This document shows positions 1 through 9,600 of a DNA stretch of 64,000 bases, in pieces (positions within the stretch are counted from its first letter, which is position 1; every line of letters starts with the position of its first letter). The notes below the pieces were generated by a model that saw only the letters and a list, made by a program, of their open reading frames with translations, did no database searches and was not told the origin of the DNA. Source of the stretch: Chitinophaga polysaccharea (GTDB lineage: Bacteria > Bacteroidota > Bacteroidia > Chitinophagales > Chitinophagaceae); contig NZ_VIWO01000008.1 of the NCBI RefSeq assembly GCF_007829335.1, positions 281,644 to 345,643 on the forward strand. Reading direction: 5' to 3'. The position numbers and the translations under genes are program-made.

Positions 1-72
1 TTCTTTCCTTTGTAACGGTTTCCATGCCAGGCAATTAAGGCTCAATTTACTGATTAATTTCCTACCCTCGCC

Positions 73-918
73 ATGCGATCGACAAATCGTATCTTTGCCC
101 CGATGGATGCATACATACACATACCGCAAAATGAACTCATAGAAGCCATAGACTACCTCTGGTATCATGAGGCGCCGGCTATTAAACTACATTGCTATAC
201 CATCCCTTTTCTACACCAGGAACTGATCATCAATTTCGGTGACCATTTTGCCGTTACTGGTCCGCAGCAACAACTACATTACGACCAACAGGGAATGGCA
301 TCTGCTGTATTGCCAGGGCCCATCACCACTCATGCACAGGGAAAATATAAAGCCCTGGGCATCATGTTGAAACCTTTTGGGCTGTACCGTCTATGTGGCC
401 TGTCGGCCGCCGCCCTACAGGAACGCCCGCTCTCCCTGCCTGATATCTGGGGCGCATCCGCGCTTACATTGTTACAGGAGCTGGACACCGTGCTAACACC
501 GGCAGACAAGCTGCTGATTATGGAAAAATTCCTGCTCAAAAAGGCGCGGCCTCAATCAATTCCCGAAGAAGTGATGGCTCTGCAAACGCCATTCACATTG
601 CAGAAAGGGCATATCAAATCCAACATTTCAGATAAACTGATTTCTTCCAAAAAATATATCCATACCTGTAATACCATATTGGGAATGGCGCCCAAAAAAT
701 ATACGCACCTTGGGCTGGTCAATACCGCGGTAGCACAGATAGCTGCACACCCCAACAGGCCGCTGACAGATATTGCCTATGATAATGGATTTTATGACCA
801 GGCACATTTTATCCGGGTGTTTAAAACATTTGCAGGCATTACGCCGTCAGCCTTCCGGAAGGCGGTAAAGCAGCAACAAATACACGATAAGATGCCCAAT
901 ACCATTTTCCTCTCATAA
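73..918 (+). CDS. AraC family transcriptional regulator
   Basis: A 281-residue DNA-binding regulator. The last 65 or so residues hold the second half of an AraC helix-turn-helix (LTDIAYDNGFYDQAHFIRVF, then the GITPSAFRK signature). The N-terminal half matches the DUF6597-type sensory domain often found in Bacteroidota AraC proteins (opening with DAYIHIPQNELIEAIDYLW). The effector is unknown. The ATG at 73 is the first start; Met11 at 103 is an alternative that would begin just before the sensory domain. It stands alone, with a hairpin directly after its stop codon, and its targets cannot be told from context. Confidence 0.88.
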   Translation: MRSTNRIFAPMDAYIHIPQNELIEAIDYLWYHEAPAIKLHCYTIPFLHQELIINFGDHFAVTGPQQQLHYDQQGMASAVLPGPITTHAQGKYKALGIMLKPFGLYRLCGLSAAALQERPLSLPDIWGASALTLLQELDTVLTPADKLLIMEKFLLKKARPQSIPEEVMALQTPFTLQKGHIKSNISDKLISSKKYIHTCNTILGMAPKKYTHLGLVNTAVAQIAAHPNRPLTDIAYDNGFYDQAHFIRVFKTFAGITPSAFRKAVKQQQIHDKMPNTIFLS

Positions 919-920
919 AA

Positions 921-945
921 AACCCCGCTGTAAGCAGCAGGGTTG
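921..945 (+). terminator. Hairpin terminator after AraC gene
   Basis: The arms aacccCgctg and cagcAgggtt pair around a taag loop with one mismatch, three bases after the AraC stop codon. The following run (gttt) is short, so this is a modest intrinsic terminator. Confidence 0.5.
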
Positions 946-981
946 TTTACCATTCGACCGGGTTCAGACAAACAATCACCA

Positions 982-1410
982 TCAGCTTTTGCTGATAAAG
1001 TTTAACGGCAGTGTTCTGAACGGCACCCACTCCGCAATTTTTTTAATGTCGTACGCTATTGACTCCAGGCGGGCATCCACCTGGTCAAACCGGCGTTCAA
1101 ACTTTTCTTCCATCGTATCCATCCGGATGTCCATAGCGTCGAAACGCTTATCCATGGTATCCAAACGGACATCCATGGCGTCGAGGCGAACATCAATGCC
1201 TTCCAGGCGAACGTCGATAGCATCGAGACGAACATCGACAGCATCCAGTCGTGCATCAATAACGTCCAGGCGCTTATCGATTACATCCAGGCGTACCTCA
1301 ATAGTATCCAGCCGCTTGTTAACTCCCTCGAGAGAATTGCCTATAAATAGTAAACCTTCATTAACTATATCAAATTTTCCCAAAATCTCCAGTAAAGCTT
1401 GTGTTTCCAT
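982..1410 (-). CDS. Heptad-repeat coiled-coil protein
   Basis: A 142-residue protein of unknown function. Residues 32-101 are ten consecutive seven-residue units of the form RLDxxDx (RLDTIEV, RLDVIDK, RLDVIDA, RLDAVDV and so on), which must form a long amphipathic coiled coil. It is flanked by about 30 residues at the start (METQALLEILGKFDIVNEG) and a tail with KKIAEWVPF. The DNA is correspondingly a 21-bp tandem repeat. No signal peptide or membrane segment is visible, so it is probably cytoplasmic. The ATG at 1410 is well placed. The longer open frame on the other strand (989-1510) is an artefact of the repeat. Similar RLDxxD proteins occur in many bacteria without an assigned role; a structural or adaptor function is only a guess. 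Confidence 0.75.
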   Translation of the reverse strand: METQALLEILGKFDIVNEGLLFIGNSLEGVNKRLDTIEVRLDVIDKRLDVIDARLDAVDVRLDAIDVRLEGIDVRLDAMDVRLDTMDKRFDAMDIRMDTMEEKFERRFDQVDARLESIAYDIKKIAEWVPFRTLPLNFISKS

Positions 1411-1597
1411 ATATTTCAGAAAATTTAGTGCGCCGAAATTACCACCTAAACAAACGTCCCGCTTGAATCTTAACAGATATTTTTTATCGCACTATTATTT
1501 TATACGATAATTTATCAATGTGATTTTTCAGCATCGATAACGGGAAATTTTGTACAATTTTAAACCCTCACTTATCTCCACCTTTGTATAAAAAAAG

Positions 1598-2122
1598 ATG
1601 AAGCAAGTAAAAGTTTACACGGCGATGAGCCTGGATGGATTTGTGGCCGACAAAGCAGGAAAAATTGACTGGCTGCTGGGGTTTCCTAATCCGGAAGGTA
1701 CTGATTATGGTTACGCAGATTTCTTTGCAACGATCGATACCACGCTGATTGGTCATACTACCTATAAAGACATTCTGGCGATGGGCGATTTTCCTTACAC
1801 AGAAAAAACCAATTATGTTTTTACAAGAGATCGGAGCCTGAGTACTGCACCTTATGTAACATTTGTCAGCGAAAATATCATCGACTTTGTACGGGAGCTA
1901 AAAGCCGGAACGGGTAAGGACATATGGCTGGCAGGCGGCGGGCAGTTGAATGGGGCATTGTTGGCAGAAAATCTTATTGATGAAATGATCCTGCATGTTA
2001 TTCCTATTGTATTGGGCGATGGCATTCCTGCTTTCGGTGGTATTCCGATGGAAAAGGTTTTCCAGTTTACAGCAGCCAAACCATACAGCAGCGGCGTGCT
2101 GGAACTACACTACAAAAAATAA
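1598..2122 (+). CDS. Dihydrofolate reductase family protein (RibD C-terminal-like)
   Basis: A 174-residue protein of the DHFR/RibD-C fold. It opens with KVYTAMSLDGFVADKAGKIDWL, the typical first strand and substrate loop, and carries the nucleotide-binding segment DIWLAGGGQLNGALL followed by LIDEMILHVIPIVLGDGIPAFG. These YwjB/YyaP-like proteins are presumed NADPH-dependent reductases, but few have known substrates; this is probably not the main folate enzyme. The start is an ATG at 1598 preceded by an A-rich stretch. It ends against a long perfect hairpin and converges with the tautomerase gene. Confidence 0.88.
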   Translation: MKQVKVYTAMSLDGFVADKAGKIDWLLGFPNPEGTDYGYADFFATIDTTLIGHTTYKDILAMGDFPYTEKTNYVFTRDRSLSTAPYVTFVSENIIDFVRELKAGTGKDIWLAGGGQLNGALLAENLIDEMILHVIPIVLGDGIPAFGGIPMEKVFQFTAAKPYSSGVLELHYKK

Positions 2123-2124
2123 CC

Positions 2125-2164
2125 GTATACGCTGTGAGGATACGGGCATCCTCACAGCGTATAC
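2125..2164. terminator. Perfect 17-bp hairpin between convergent genes
   Basis: The arms gtatacgctgtgaggat (2125-2141) and its exact reverse complement (2148-2164) surround a 6-nt loop. The hairpin fills the gap between the DHFR-like stop (2122) and the tautomerase stop (2167). Read leftwards it is followed by TTATTTTTTG, so it can terminate the cupin-tautomerase transcript; rightwards there is no clear T-run. Confidence 0.7.
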
Positions 2165-2166
2165 CA

Positions 2167-2553
2167 TTATCTTCCCACCATCTGTGCCACTCCTTGTCCA
2201 AATGACCAATCGGGCAATTCGTTCTCCACTAATATAATCACCACATCATTTTCGCTCACCGGCGTAGTAGCTGCAATGCGGCTGGCAATACTTTTATAAA
2301 GCGCCTGTTTCATTTCCACGGTTCTGCCTGAGCGGGCTGTAATCCGTATGTAAATGAGGTTGTTCGAATGGGGCACATCAAAATAGCTGTCGGGATACAA
2401 CAAATCTTCCGGTTGCATCACATGAATCACCTGGAAATAATCTTTTTCCGGGATGAGGAAATGCGTCATGAGGCCCTGGTGTATGGCCATGGAAATATCT
2501 TTTTTATTGGCCGGAGAGAGATGGGCTCCCACATAGATCTGTACGAAAGGCAT
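2167..2553 (-). CDS. Tautomerase family protein
   Basis: A 128-residue protein that begins Met-Pro, so processing would expose the N-terminal proline that is the catalytic base of the tautomerase superfamily (4-oxalocrotonate tautomerase/MSAD). The sequence PFVQIYVGAHLSPANKKDIS and the later half YIRITARSGRTVEMKQALYKSI show the duplicated beta-alpha-beta layout of the 120-130-residue members. The natural substrate is unknown. The start lies 3 bases after the cupin stop codon, so the two genes are almost certainly one operon, opposite a divergent LysR regulator. Confidence 0.85.
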   Translation of the reverse strand: MPFVQIYVGAHLSPANKKDISMAIHQGLMTHFLIPEKDYFQVIHVMQPEDLLYPDSYFDVPHSNNLIYIRITARSGRTVEMKQALYKSIASRIAATTPVSENDVVIILVENELPDWSFGQGVAQMVGR

Positions 2554-2556
2554 ATT

Positions 2557-2943
2557 TTATTTTTTAATGATGATAGGAGGCTGACCTTTTTTCAACAGGT
2601 AAACAGCTACAAAAGAAGCCGGTTGATCGGCATATGCATTTTTAAATTGTGTAATCTCTTGTCCCGCTATTTCGCGGAAGGCATCGCCGGCATGTAACAG
2701 AACAGCCGCCGCTCCGGCAGGCTGGTAGATGATTCCGCCTGATACTATATAGCCGTATACTTCCCCTGGATGATGATGCACGGGAGCGCCCTGCCCAGGC
2801 GCCAGGGTGATCTGGTCCATTCTTACTTCTTCTACGGGGAAAGCGGGTAAGTCTTGCTGCAATAGCTGCTTACGCACAGGGGCAGTTTGTGCGGCAGCGG
2901 CTCCCGCTGATAATACGGCCATGGCTACTAATAATTTTTTCAT
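2557..2943 (-). CDS. Secreted cupin domain protein
   Basis: A small single-domain cupin with an N-terminal signal peptide (MKKLLVAMAVLSAGAAAAQ). Cupin motif 1 is visible as PGQGAPVHHHPGEVYGYIVSG, with the HHH and E metal-ligand pattern, and motif 2 as LHAGDAFREI. The start was set at the ATG at 2943 because it gives a clean signal peptide; an ATG at 2958 adds five residues and the farther GTG at 2961 is unlikely. The protein should be periplasmic. A role with the downstream tautomerase and under the divergent LysR regulator is suggested by position only. Confidence 0.85.
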   Translation of the reverse strand: MKKLLVAMAVLSAGAAAAQTAPVRKQLLQQDLPAFPVEEVRMDQITLAPGQGAPVHHHPGEVYGYIVSGGIIYQPAGAAAVLLHAGDAFREIAGQEITQFKNAYADQPASFVAVYLLKKGQPPIIIKK

Positions 2944-2979
2944 GGGAAATGATTTCATCACAAACTTAAGCAGCTTTCA

Positions 2980-2998
2980 TACATTTGCAATATTGAAA
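2980..2998 (+). promoter_or_regulatory. Candidate LysR promoter and operator
   Basis: TACATTTG at 2980-2987 matches the Bacteroidota -7 motif TAnnTTTG and would start transcription about 35 bases before the LysR gene. Overlapping it, 2985-2997 is a T-N11-A inverted repeat (TTGCAATATTGAA), the usual form of a LysR box. It lies between the divergent cupin and lysR genes, where such a regulator normally binds. Confidence 0.45.
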
Positions 2999-3030
2999 CA
3001 TTTAACCTGTTACTTTAATAAAATTAAACT

Positions 3031-3909
3031 ATGACTACCGATCTGCTGGACCTGGATCTGTTGCGCACGTTTGTGCTGGCGGTTGACCTGAACAGCTTTG
3101 CCAGGGCGGCCGACCAGGTAGCCCGCTCCCAATCGGCCGTAAGTCTGCAAATGCAGCGGCTGGAAGAAATAACCGGGCATCAGCTGTTTATTAAACAGGG
3201 CCGGGGCTGGCAGTTAACAGCCAGCGGCGACCTGCTGCTCGGCTATGCCAGGCAGTTGCTCGATATCAACCAGCAGGCCGTGGCCGCCCTCAGTGCTACG
3301 CAGATTGCAGGCAAAGTGCGGCTGGGCATACCAGCCGACTTTGCAGAAACTGGGTTACCTACTGTACTGGCACGCTTTGCAGCCGTACACCCTCATATGG
3401 AAATTGAAGTAACCATCGACCGCCAGGCTCCCCTGGCCCAGCAACTGGAAAGTGGAAAGCTGGATGTGATTATTTCCTTCGGAAAAACAATACCCGAAAA
3501 CGCTATCCCCATTGGTTCACTCCCTGTCCAATGGATTGGCAGCAGTCAGCATATCGCCATTACCCGGCAGGATCCCCTTCCCTTACTTTTATTTGAAGCA
3601 CCCTGCCTCTTTCGCAAAATAGGACTCAATGCGCTCGAAAAAATAAACCGCTCCTGGCGACCTGCACTCACCAGCGGCAGCCTGGCTGGTATGTGGGCGG
3701 CTGCCCAGGCAGGACTGGGCATTACCATCCGCACGGCCATGGGCCTGCCAACGGGATGCACCGTACTCAACGGTACCTCCGGCCTGCCTTCCCTTCCGGA
3801 TGTGGAAGTATTTATGCTTACCTACAAAAAATCGCCTTCAAAAGCGGTAAAGAGATTGATAGAGATCCTGCATGAAACAATAGCAATAAGCATAAAGCAG
3901 AAAGCGTAA
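3031..3909 (+). CDS. LysR family transcriptional regulator
   Basis: A 292-residue LysR-type regulator. The winged helix-turn-helix is at residues 7-65 (LLRTFVLAVDLNSFARAADQ, then SQSAVSLQMQRLEE). A substrate-binding domain follows (GKVRLGIPADFAETGLPTVL onward). It is divergent from the cupin-tautomerase operon, which is its probable target; the inducer is unknown. Oddly, its last codons and TAA stop lie inside the long inverted repeat that starts at 3888, so the terminal residues SIKQKA are encoded by repeat DNA. Confidence 0.92.
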   Translation: MTTDLLDLDLLRTFVLAVDLNSFARAADQVARSQSAVSLQMQRLEEITGHQLFIKQGRGWQLTASGDLLLGYARQLLDINQQAVAALSATQIAGKVRLGIPADFAETGLPTVLARFAAVHPHMEIEVTIDRQAPLAQQLESGKLDVIISFGKTIPENAIPIGSLPVQWIGSSQHIAITRQDPLPLLLFEAPCLFRKIGLNALEKINRSWRPALTSGSLAGMWAAAQAGLGITIRTAMGLPTGCTVLNGTSGLPSLPDVEVFMLTYKKSPSKAVKRLIEILHETIAISIKQKA

Positions 3910-4008
3910 AGCAAAAAGCTATTGTAGAGGATGATCAAAGCGATTTTCATACCCGCTAAGGTTATCCTCTACAATAGCTTTTTGCTTTACGCTTTCTGCT
4001 TTATGCTT
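3888..4008. repeat. Palindromic repeat, copy 1 (45-bp perfect arms)
   Basis: The left arm 3888-3932 and right arm 3964-4008 are exact reverse complements over 45 bp, with a 31-nt centre that contains a further agcg/cgct pair. Each arm is a row of 7-mers (ATAAAGC, AGAAAGC, GTAAAGC, AAAAAGC) followed by TATTGTAGAGGAT. The centre, read on the minus strand, contains TTAGCGGGTATGAAAATCGC, nearly the same as the centre of the copy at 26139. It covers the end of the lysR gene and touches the stop codon of the DUF3823 gene. Confidence 0.85.
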
Positions 4009-4709
4009 TACAAAACTATCTCCTGCACGCCTGAAAAAATCATGTCTTCTACCCCCGCTACTTTTAACCCGATACGGGCAAACACTGATTTCTGCGCAGG
4101 CACCACATCTGGTATATCCAGCTGCAGGCTTACGTTAGCCGGGTCTGTGATAGCCGATCCTGATTTCTCCACGGTCTTGATACTGTTACGTCCATCTACA
4201 AACTGGTTCTTACAAACATAAAGCGCTACTTTTTCCACATTCCTGGCATTCGCATCGGTAATAATCTTATCAATGCGGAAGGTGGCGGTCAGCGAACGCC
4301 CGGTGTTGGTGAATTTGGGCGTACGGATCATATAGTAAGGCATTACTTCTATGTCCTGCTTTATATTGCCGGAAACATTCAGCAACATGGTATCTGTGCC
4401 TGTTCCTTTATCGGGTATGGAGCGGAATGGCCCCTGCGAAGCCGGAATAATCAGTTTGTAACCGGCATTAAACAGTAATGCTGAAAAACTACCATCCTGG
4501 CTTACATTCACATTTATCGCCGTACTTTTTCCCCAGCCGGGTTCCCACAGTTCAAAATACACATCATTGTAGCTTACATTCACAGGTTCCCCCTGGTATA
4601 CCAATCTACCGCTGAAGGTGCTGGCCGGCGCCGGGTAATTATCTTTCTTACAGGAAGCAATACCTGCTACCAACGCAACAAACAGTATGCTTCTAACTAT
4701 TATCTTCAT
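4008..4709 (-). CDS. DUF3823 domain lipoprotein (SusCD-associated)
   Basis: A 233-residue predicted outer-membrane lipoprotein: signal MKIIVRSILFVALVAGIASC with the lipobox Cys20. It is followed by an Ig-like repeat (FSGRLVYQGEPVNVSYNDVYFELWEPGW) typical of DUF3823, a family seen almost only after susD genes and thought to help the SusCD complex bind glycan at the cell surface. It is the last gene of the GH43-to-DUF3823 operon, 11 bases after the SusD stop codon. Its own stop codon lies at the edge of the palindromic repeat. Confidence 0.85.
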   Translation of the reverse strand: MKIIVRSILFVALVAGIASCKKDNYPAPASTFSGRLVYQGEPVNVSYNDVYFELWEPGWGKSTAINVNVSQDGSFSALLFNAGYKLIIPASQGPFRSIPDKGTGTDTMLLNVSGNIKQDIEVMPYYMIRTPKFTNTGRSLTATFRIDKIITDANARNVEKVALYVCKNQFVDGRNSIKTVEKSGSAITDPANVSLQLDIPDVVPAQKSVFARIGLKVAGVEDMIFSGVQEIVL

Positions 4710-4720
4710 CTTTATTTGTT

Positions 4721-6673
4721 TTATTGGTTAGGATTCTTTACTATTTTTGGGTTATTATTCCGGATATCATCCCCTATGGAGCTGTAGTAATTTCCCATCC
4801 GGAATTTATGAGCCGAAGTAACCGCGCCGGGTAATACTTGTTTAAAGATATATTTCCCATTATTCGGGCCTCCCGGATCATACACTTTATATGGCCATAA
4901 CGCAAATACGCGGGTACTTATAGCTTCAGGATCACCGGGGTTGGCAGTAAGTGCTGCGCTTTCACCATTCCATACTTTATGGGCCAGGCGCCAGCGCTTC
5001 ATATCCCAGAACTCATGCCCTTCGAAGGCCAGTTCTACTTTCCTTTCATGTACAATGCGGCCAAAGGTGATATCACCGGGTGTAAGCGGAATAGTAAATC
5101 CAGCTCTTCCCCTCACCTGGTTGATGTAACCGGCGGCAACGTCTGCCTGTCCCAGTTCAAATGCGGCTTCTGCGGCATTCAGCAATACTTCTGCGTACCG
5201 ATAACGGATCCACCACACTTCGCTCTGGGTACCGATACGACCCGAACCTACAGTAGGATCCATGTACTTCCTGACAATAAAACCAGATTGGGCGCTGAAC
5301 TCCAGGTTGTTTACCGGGCCATCATATCCTACTACCTGCACGTCTGGTCCATTAGGCTCCAGCTTACCTTTTGCGCCAAAGTTATCCCCGGTTACGATGC
5401 TGCCGTTATTACGGATGTATCCTGCCCAGATATCTACCGGCTTATCTTTAAAGGATGACCCGGGCAGTATAACTGTAGCGGCTAAACGCGGATCTCTATT
5501 GGCAAACAGGTCCTGCGGGTCGCTGTAGTACCTGTAGCCACCACCGGGAGCATTAATGGGTAACGGTGCAAAGGTATTATCCAGCAGCTCGAACGACTGC
5601 ACCAGGTTCAGCGAAGGATTGAGGCGCCCACCTTGCTGCTCTTCTGCATTGGAGCGGGGCTGGCTCCACAGCGTCCATCCTTGTACCCTACCACTTTGCA
5701 GCTTGTAATCCTTTGCAAAAATTACTTCCGGATTAGCGCCTTTGTCTATAAAGAGACTGATAAAATTCTGTGTCAGGTTATCACTGTTTTTCTTATACAG
5801 TGAATAACTACCACTGTTGATCAGCTCCTGGGCCGTTTTCAGCGCAATCGTATAGTAGGAATTGGCTTTGGCAGCAGGAATACCTACCTCTCCGCCAGGC
5901 AGCGACACTTCCGGTGTGGTAGCGCCATACTTCGCAATGGAGGCGGCATAGAGGGCTGCCCTGACTTTGGTAGCCAGCGCCAGGCCTACTGTTACACGCG
6001 TTTTGCTGATCGGGCTGGACGGAACGTATTTCTTCACGGTATCCATCTCACTAAGCACAAAATCATAAATATCAGATTCCTTTGCCCTGGCATGCTGTAG
6101 ATAGGCAGGATCTCCTTTATAATCATACTGCAAGGGCTCCAGGATCAATGGCACACCACCCAGTCTTTTCACTTCTTCGAAATACACCACCGCCCGCAGG
6201 TACCGCGCTTCTGCAATGAAGCGGTCTTTTACGTCCTGCTTCAGCTTTACGGAAGTAGCGCATTTGGCAATAAATGTATTCAGCTCGCGGATATAAGCAT
6301 AGTCCCAGTAGGTAATCTCACCACGGTCCTTTACCATCATACCGGGAAACACATAGTCATACTCGCTGGCACCATGTCGCCAGTACTGGCCATTTTCAGA
6401 GGCGAAGGCTTCGTCAAAGCGGGCAAACTCCGCCCAATTATCAATGGTCTGTGTTACCATAGAAGGGATAGAAGAATTATTATAATCGGTCTGTCGATCG
6501 GGATAACGATCGTATAAATCGGCCAGTACTGACAATATCAACCCTTCATCGTTCCACAGCTGCTCGTCCTGCAATACATCTGTAGGTGGTACATCCAAGA
6601 ACTCTTTATCCTTATTACACCCTACATTCAATGCGAGTACGACCAGTCCTATATATAGCAAACTCTTTTTCAT
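4721..6673 (-). CDS. RagB/SusD family outer-membrane lipoprotein
   Basis: A 650-residue SusD-type glycan-binding lipoprotein that forms the lid of the paired SusC transporter. The signal peptide ends at Cys19 (LVVLALNVGC). The helical TPR-like N-terminal part is seen in RFIAEARYLRAVVYFEEVKR, and the C-terminal SusD region in EVLLNAAEAAFELGQADVAA followed by INQVRGRAGF and RKVELAFEGHEFWDMKRW. The length is usual for the larger SusD members. It follows the susC gene by about 20 bases, as in nearly all such pairs. Confidence 0.95.
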   Translation of the reverse strand: MKKSLLYIGLVVLALNVGCNKDKEFLDVPPTDVLQDEQLWNDEGLILSVLADLYDRYPDRQTDYNNSSIPSMVTQTIDNWAEFARFDEAFASENGQYWRHGASEYDYVFPGMMVKDRGEITYWDYAYIRELNTFIAKCATSVKLKQDVKDRFIAEARYLRAVVYFEEVKRLGGVPLILEPLQYDYKGDPAYLQHARAKESDIYDFVLSEMDTVKKYVPSSPISKTRVTVGLALATKVRAALYAASIAKYGATTPEVSLPGGEVGIPAAKANSYYTIALKTAQELINSGSYSLYKKNSDNLTQNFISLFIDKGANPEVIFAKDYKLQSGRVQGWTLWSQPRSNAEEQQGGRLNPSLNLVQSFELLDNTFAPLPINAPGGGYRYYSDPQDLFANRDPRLAATVILPGSSFKDKPVDIWAGYIRNNGSIVTGDNFGAKGKLEPNGPDVQVVGYDGPVNNLEFSAQSGFIVRKYMDPTVGSGRIGTQSEVWWIRYRYAEVLLNAAEAAFELGQADVAAGYINQVRGRAGFTIPLTPGDITFGRIVHERKVELAFEGHEFWDMKRWRLAHKVWNGESAALTANPGDPEAISTRVFALWPYKVYDPGGPNNGKYIFKQVLPGAVTSAHKFRMGNYYSSIGDDIRNNNPKIVKNPNQ

Positions 6674-6692
6674 AACTCATTATATTTATTAC

Positions 6693-9600
6693 TTAAAAAG
6701 TAAGGTTCAGGCCCACGTTGATCAACTTATTCTGTGGATACTGTAACCCGTTTTCATCTGCAATCTCAGGTTCTATACCCAGGGATTTCACGTTGTCAAT
6801 TGAAAACAGGTTATAGGTATTTACATATACCCTGGTCTTCTTGATTTTTACCCTGTCCAGTAAATGCTGTGGCAGCGTATACCCCAGTTCCAATGTTCTT
6901 AATCTTACATAACGCACATTGTGCAGCCAGAAAGTAGACGGCTTATTGTAGTTGCTGTGGTCGCCCCGGTTAAACCGCAACGGAGGGTTCTTTCCCGGGA
7001 TCCATTTGCTGTTCACATCGAAAGGATCTTCGCGGTGCCAGCGATCGTCGTAGAACTGACGAAGCAGGTTACCGCCATTCTGGAATGGCCAGCGCATTTC
7101 CCAGTTCTGGTTGTAGGAATACATTGCGCCACCGGAGAAATCGGCTGCAAAGTCGAAACCATTCCATCTTACGCCCAGGTTAAAACCGAAGTTAACGGTA
7201 GGATTGCCGGTGGTTTGATAACCAATAGGACGCATATCCCGGTCGTCGATCACATTATCACCATTCACGTCTTTGTAAATAATATCGCCGGGCAACAGGG
7301 TTTTATTTCCCTGGCCATCTACGTTAACAGGATACTTACTGATTTCTTCCTGCGACTGGAACTGCCCGATGGCCTCATACCCCCAGTAAATATTGTTCCA
7401 CCTGTTTTCCTGGGAATTCCGGTAATGATCCCAGGAGTTACCCCACACGGGCTTATAAGATTCCAGGAAACGGCTCCTGGAATAAGAAACGTTACCTCCT
7501 ACAACAAAATTTACCTTCCTGATATTGGAGGTATAGGCAATGGAAAACTCACCTCCTTTCTGCGCATCGCTGTTTACGTTTTCATCCGGCAGGTTGTAGC
7601 CAATTTCACTGGGCACCAGCACATCGTACTTGCGGCCACGCAGCCCGGAACGCTTACGGTTAAACCAGTCGATAGAGCCATATACTTTACCATTCCACAG
7701 CTGGTAGTCTATACCTATGTCCGCAATCTTACTTACAAACCACGACAGACGGTTATTAGGCACTCCCTTATCGCGGGAGCCCCTGATCACGGTACCATCC
7801 AGTATAACGGTAGAAGTACCGTAAGTATAACCAGGCATATAGTCATACGCGCCAATACCAATATCATCATCTCCCAGCTCACCATAGGAAGCGCGGAGTT
7901 TCAATTCTGTCAGCACAGCACTTCCGCCCATCCAGCGTTTGAAGAACTGTTCCTCTGTTAGTCGCCATCCGGCAGAAACAGATGGGAAGAAACCCCATCT
8001 TTTATCCGGCGAAAACTTCCAGGAACCGTCGTAACGGCCGGCAAGTTCCAAGAAATATTTATCGCTGAAAGCGTAATTGAAGCGGCCAATATAACCCACG
8101 CGGGCCTCGCTCCAGTCTTTGTCGTTATAGGTGTCCATATCGGAGAACTGCAGCAATGGCAACAGGTTGCTTTTAGGTACTGCGTGTACCCATACATCCA
8201 GCTCCCGGCGCTTAATGCGCTCAGACACCACGGTAGCGCCGATGGTATGTCTGCCGAAAGTATTGTTATAGTTAATTTGCCCCTGCACTACGTTTTCCAA
8301 TACTTTGTGTGTACCCCTCTCCCGCCATGGATTGGAGCTTCCCCCGGTACGCAGGTAGGTATCTGTTTGCGGCTGGTAAGTATACGTATCATACGTATAT
8401 TCGTGTCCGTTCATCAGCTTATCTGCAAAGTAGTACGAGTACATACCTTTCAGCGTCAGTCCTTTGACAGGTGTTTCATAAGAGGCGTTGAAGTTGGTTT
8501 GCAACACCCGCCAGTCTTCCGTCCAGTAGCCGGAGATGGCTTTGGTTTGCACGGCCCAGTTCTCTGTATTATGACCTATATCATTTGGGTAAAGTGGGTT
8601 ATCGTTGGCGTAAGGCCGCTCTGTAGGGCGGTTGCGGAATAAGGCGAAACGTGGAGCCCAGTAGTCATCGCCACCAGGTACGCCGGGATTATCCCTTTCT
8701 TCAATACGCCCGTTGATCTGTACGCCTACTTTGATCCGTTTGGCAACCTTGGCGTCCACATTACTTTGTATGTTGGTACGGTTGAAGTCGAACTCTCTGC
8801 CCAGCACAGATTTCTGATCCAGGCGGGTAACGGACAAATAGTAGTTAATATTTTCTGTTCCCCCGGTGGCATTTATGTTTACAGCATACTGAGGCGCATT
8901 TTTTTTGATGATAAAATCATACCAGTCGAAGCTGCGGTAGCCTTTTTCTGTACCGGCTTTCCACTTGTCCAGTTCTGCCTGGGTAATATCGGTATGCGGG
9001 TTCTCCGCATTCATTTCTGCGTCGGCCTTGGCCAGCATCCACTCGTAGGCGTTTACTGTTTTGGGGAAGCGCGACCAGTTTTGCCACCCTGTATAGGCGT
9101 CTACGTTAATGGTATTGCTACCGGCCTTTCCTCTTTTAGTGGTAACCACCACTACGCCATTGGCCGCTCTCACCCCGTAGATGGCTGCGGAAGCGTCTTT
9201 CAGCACAGAAATACTTTCAATGTCATTGGGGGAGATGTTGTTAAACTGACCGGCATCCTTCTGGATACCATCAATCACATACAATACGTTTCCGAAGTTA
9301 CGCACCTGGATATTGGCGCTGGCGCCGGGGCGGCCATCGGGCATACGAAAACTCACGCCGGGTATTTTACCCGCCAGTGTAGCGCTCACCGTGGACGCAT
9401 GTACCCGCTCCAGGTCTTTGCTGGTAACGCCGGAAATGGCGCCTGTGACTGATTCTTTTTTCTGGGTACCATATCCTACCACAATCACTTCTCCTAATCC
9501 CTTACTATCTGTTTCCAGTTTTACATGCTGTACATTTTTGTCGCCCGCGGGCATCTCCTGTTTGACGTAACCTACGTAAGAAAAAACCAGTATGGCATTT

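Noticed and set aside
982..1410. Regular 21-base repeats as a CRISPR array
   Set aside because: There are no unique spacers between repeat units; the units are contiguous and encode heptads.
989..1510. 173-residue Ser/Arg-rich repeat frame on the plus strand
   Set aside because: It is the reverse reading of the 21-bp repeats of the coiled-coil gene. It is longer than the real gene, but its RRTS-type repeats are not a plausible protein.
3888..4008. Palindrome as an ordinary rho-independent terminator
   Set aside because: Arms of 45 bp with a shared relative 22 kb away are far beyond a usual terminator; it may still act as one, so it is listed as a repeat.
6921..7961. 346-residue open frame on the plus strand
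   Set aside because: It lies wholly antisense to the susC gene at 6693-9851, has no recognisable domain and arises from codon structure of the real gene.
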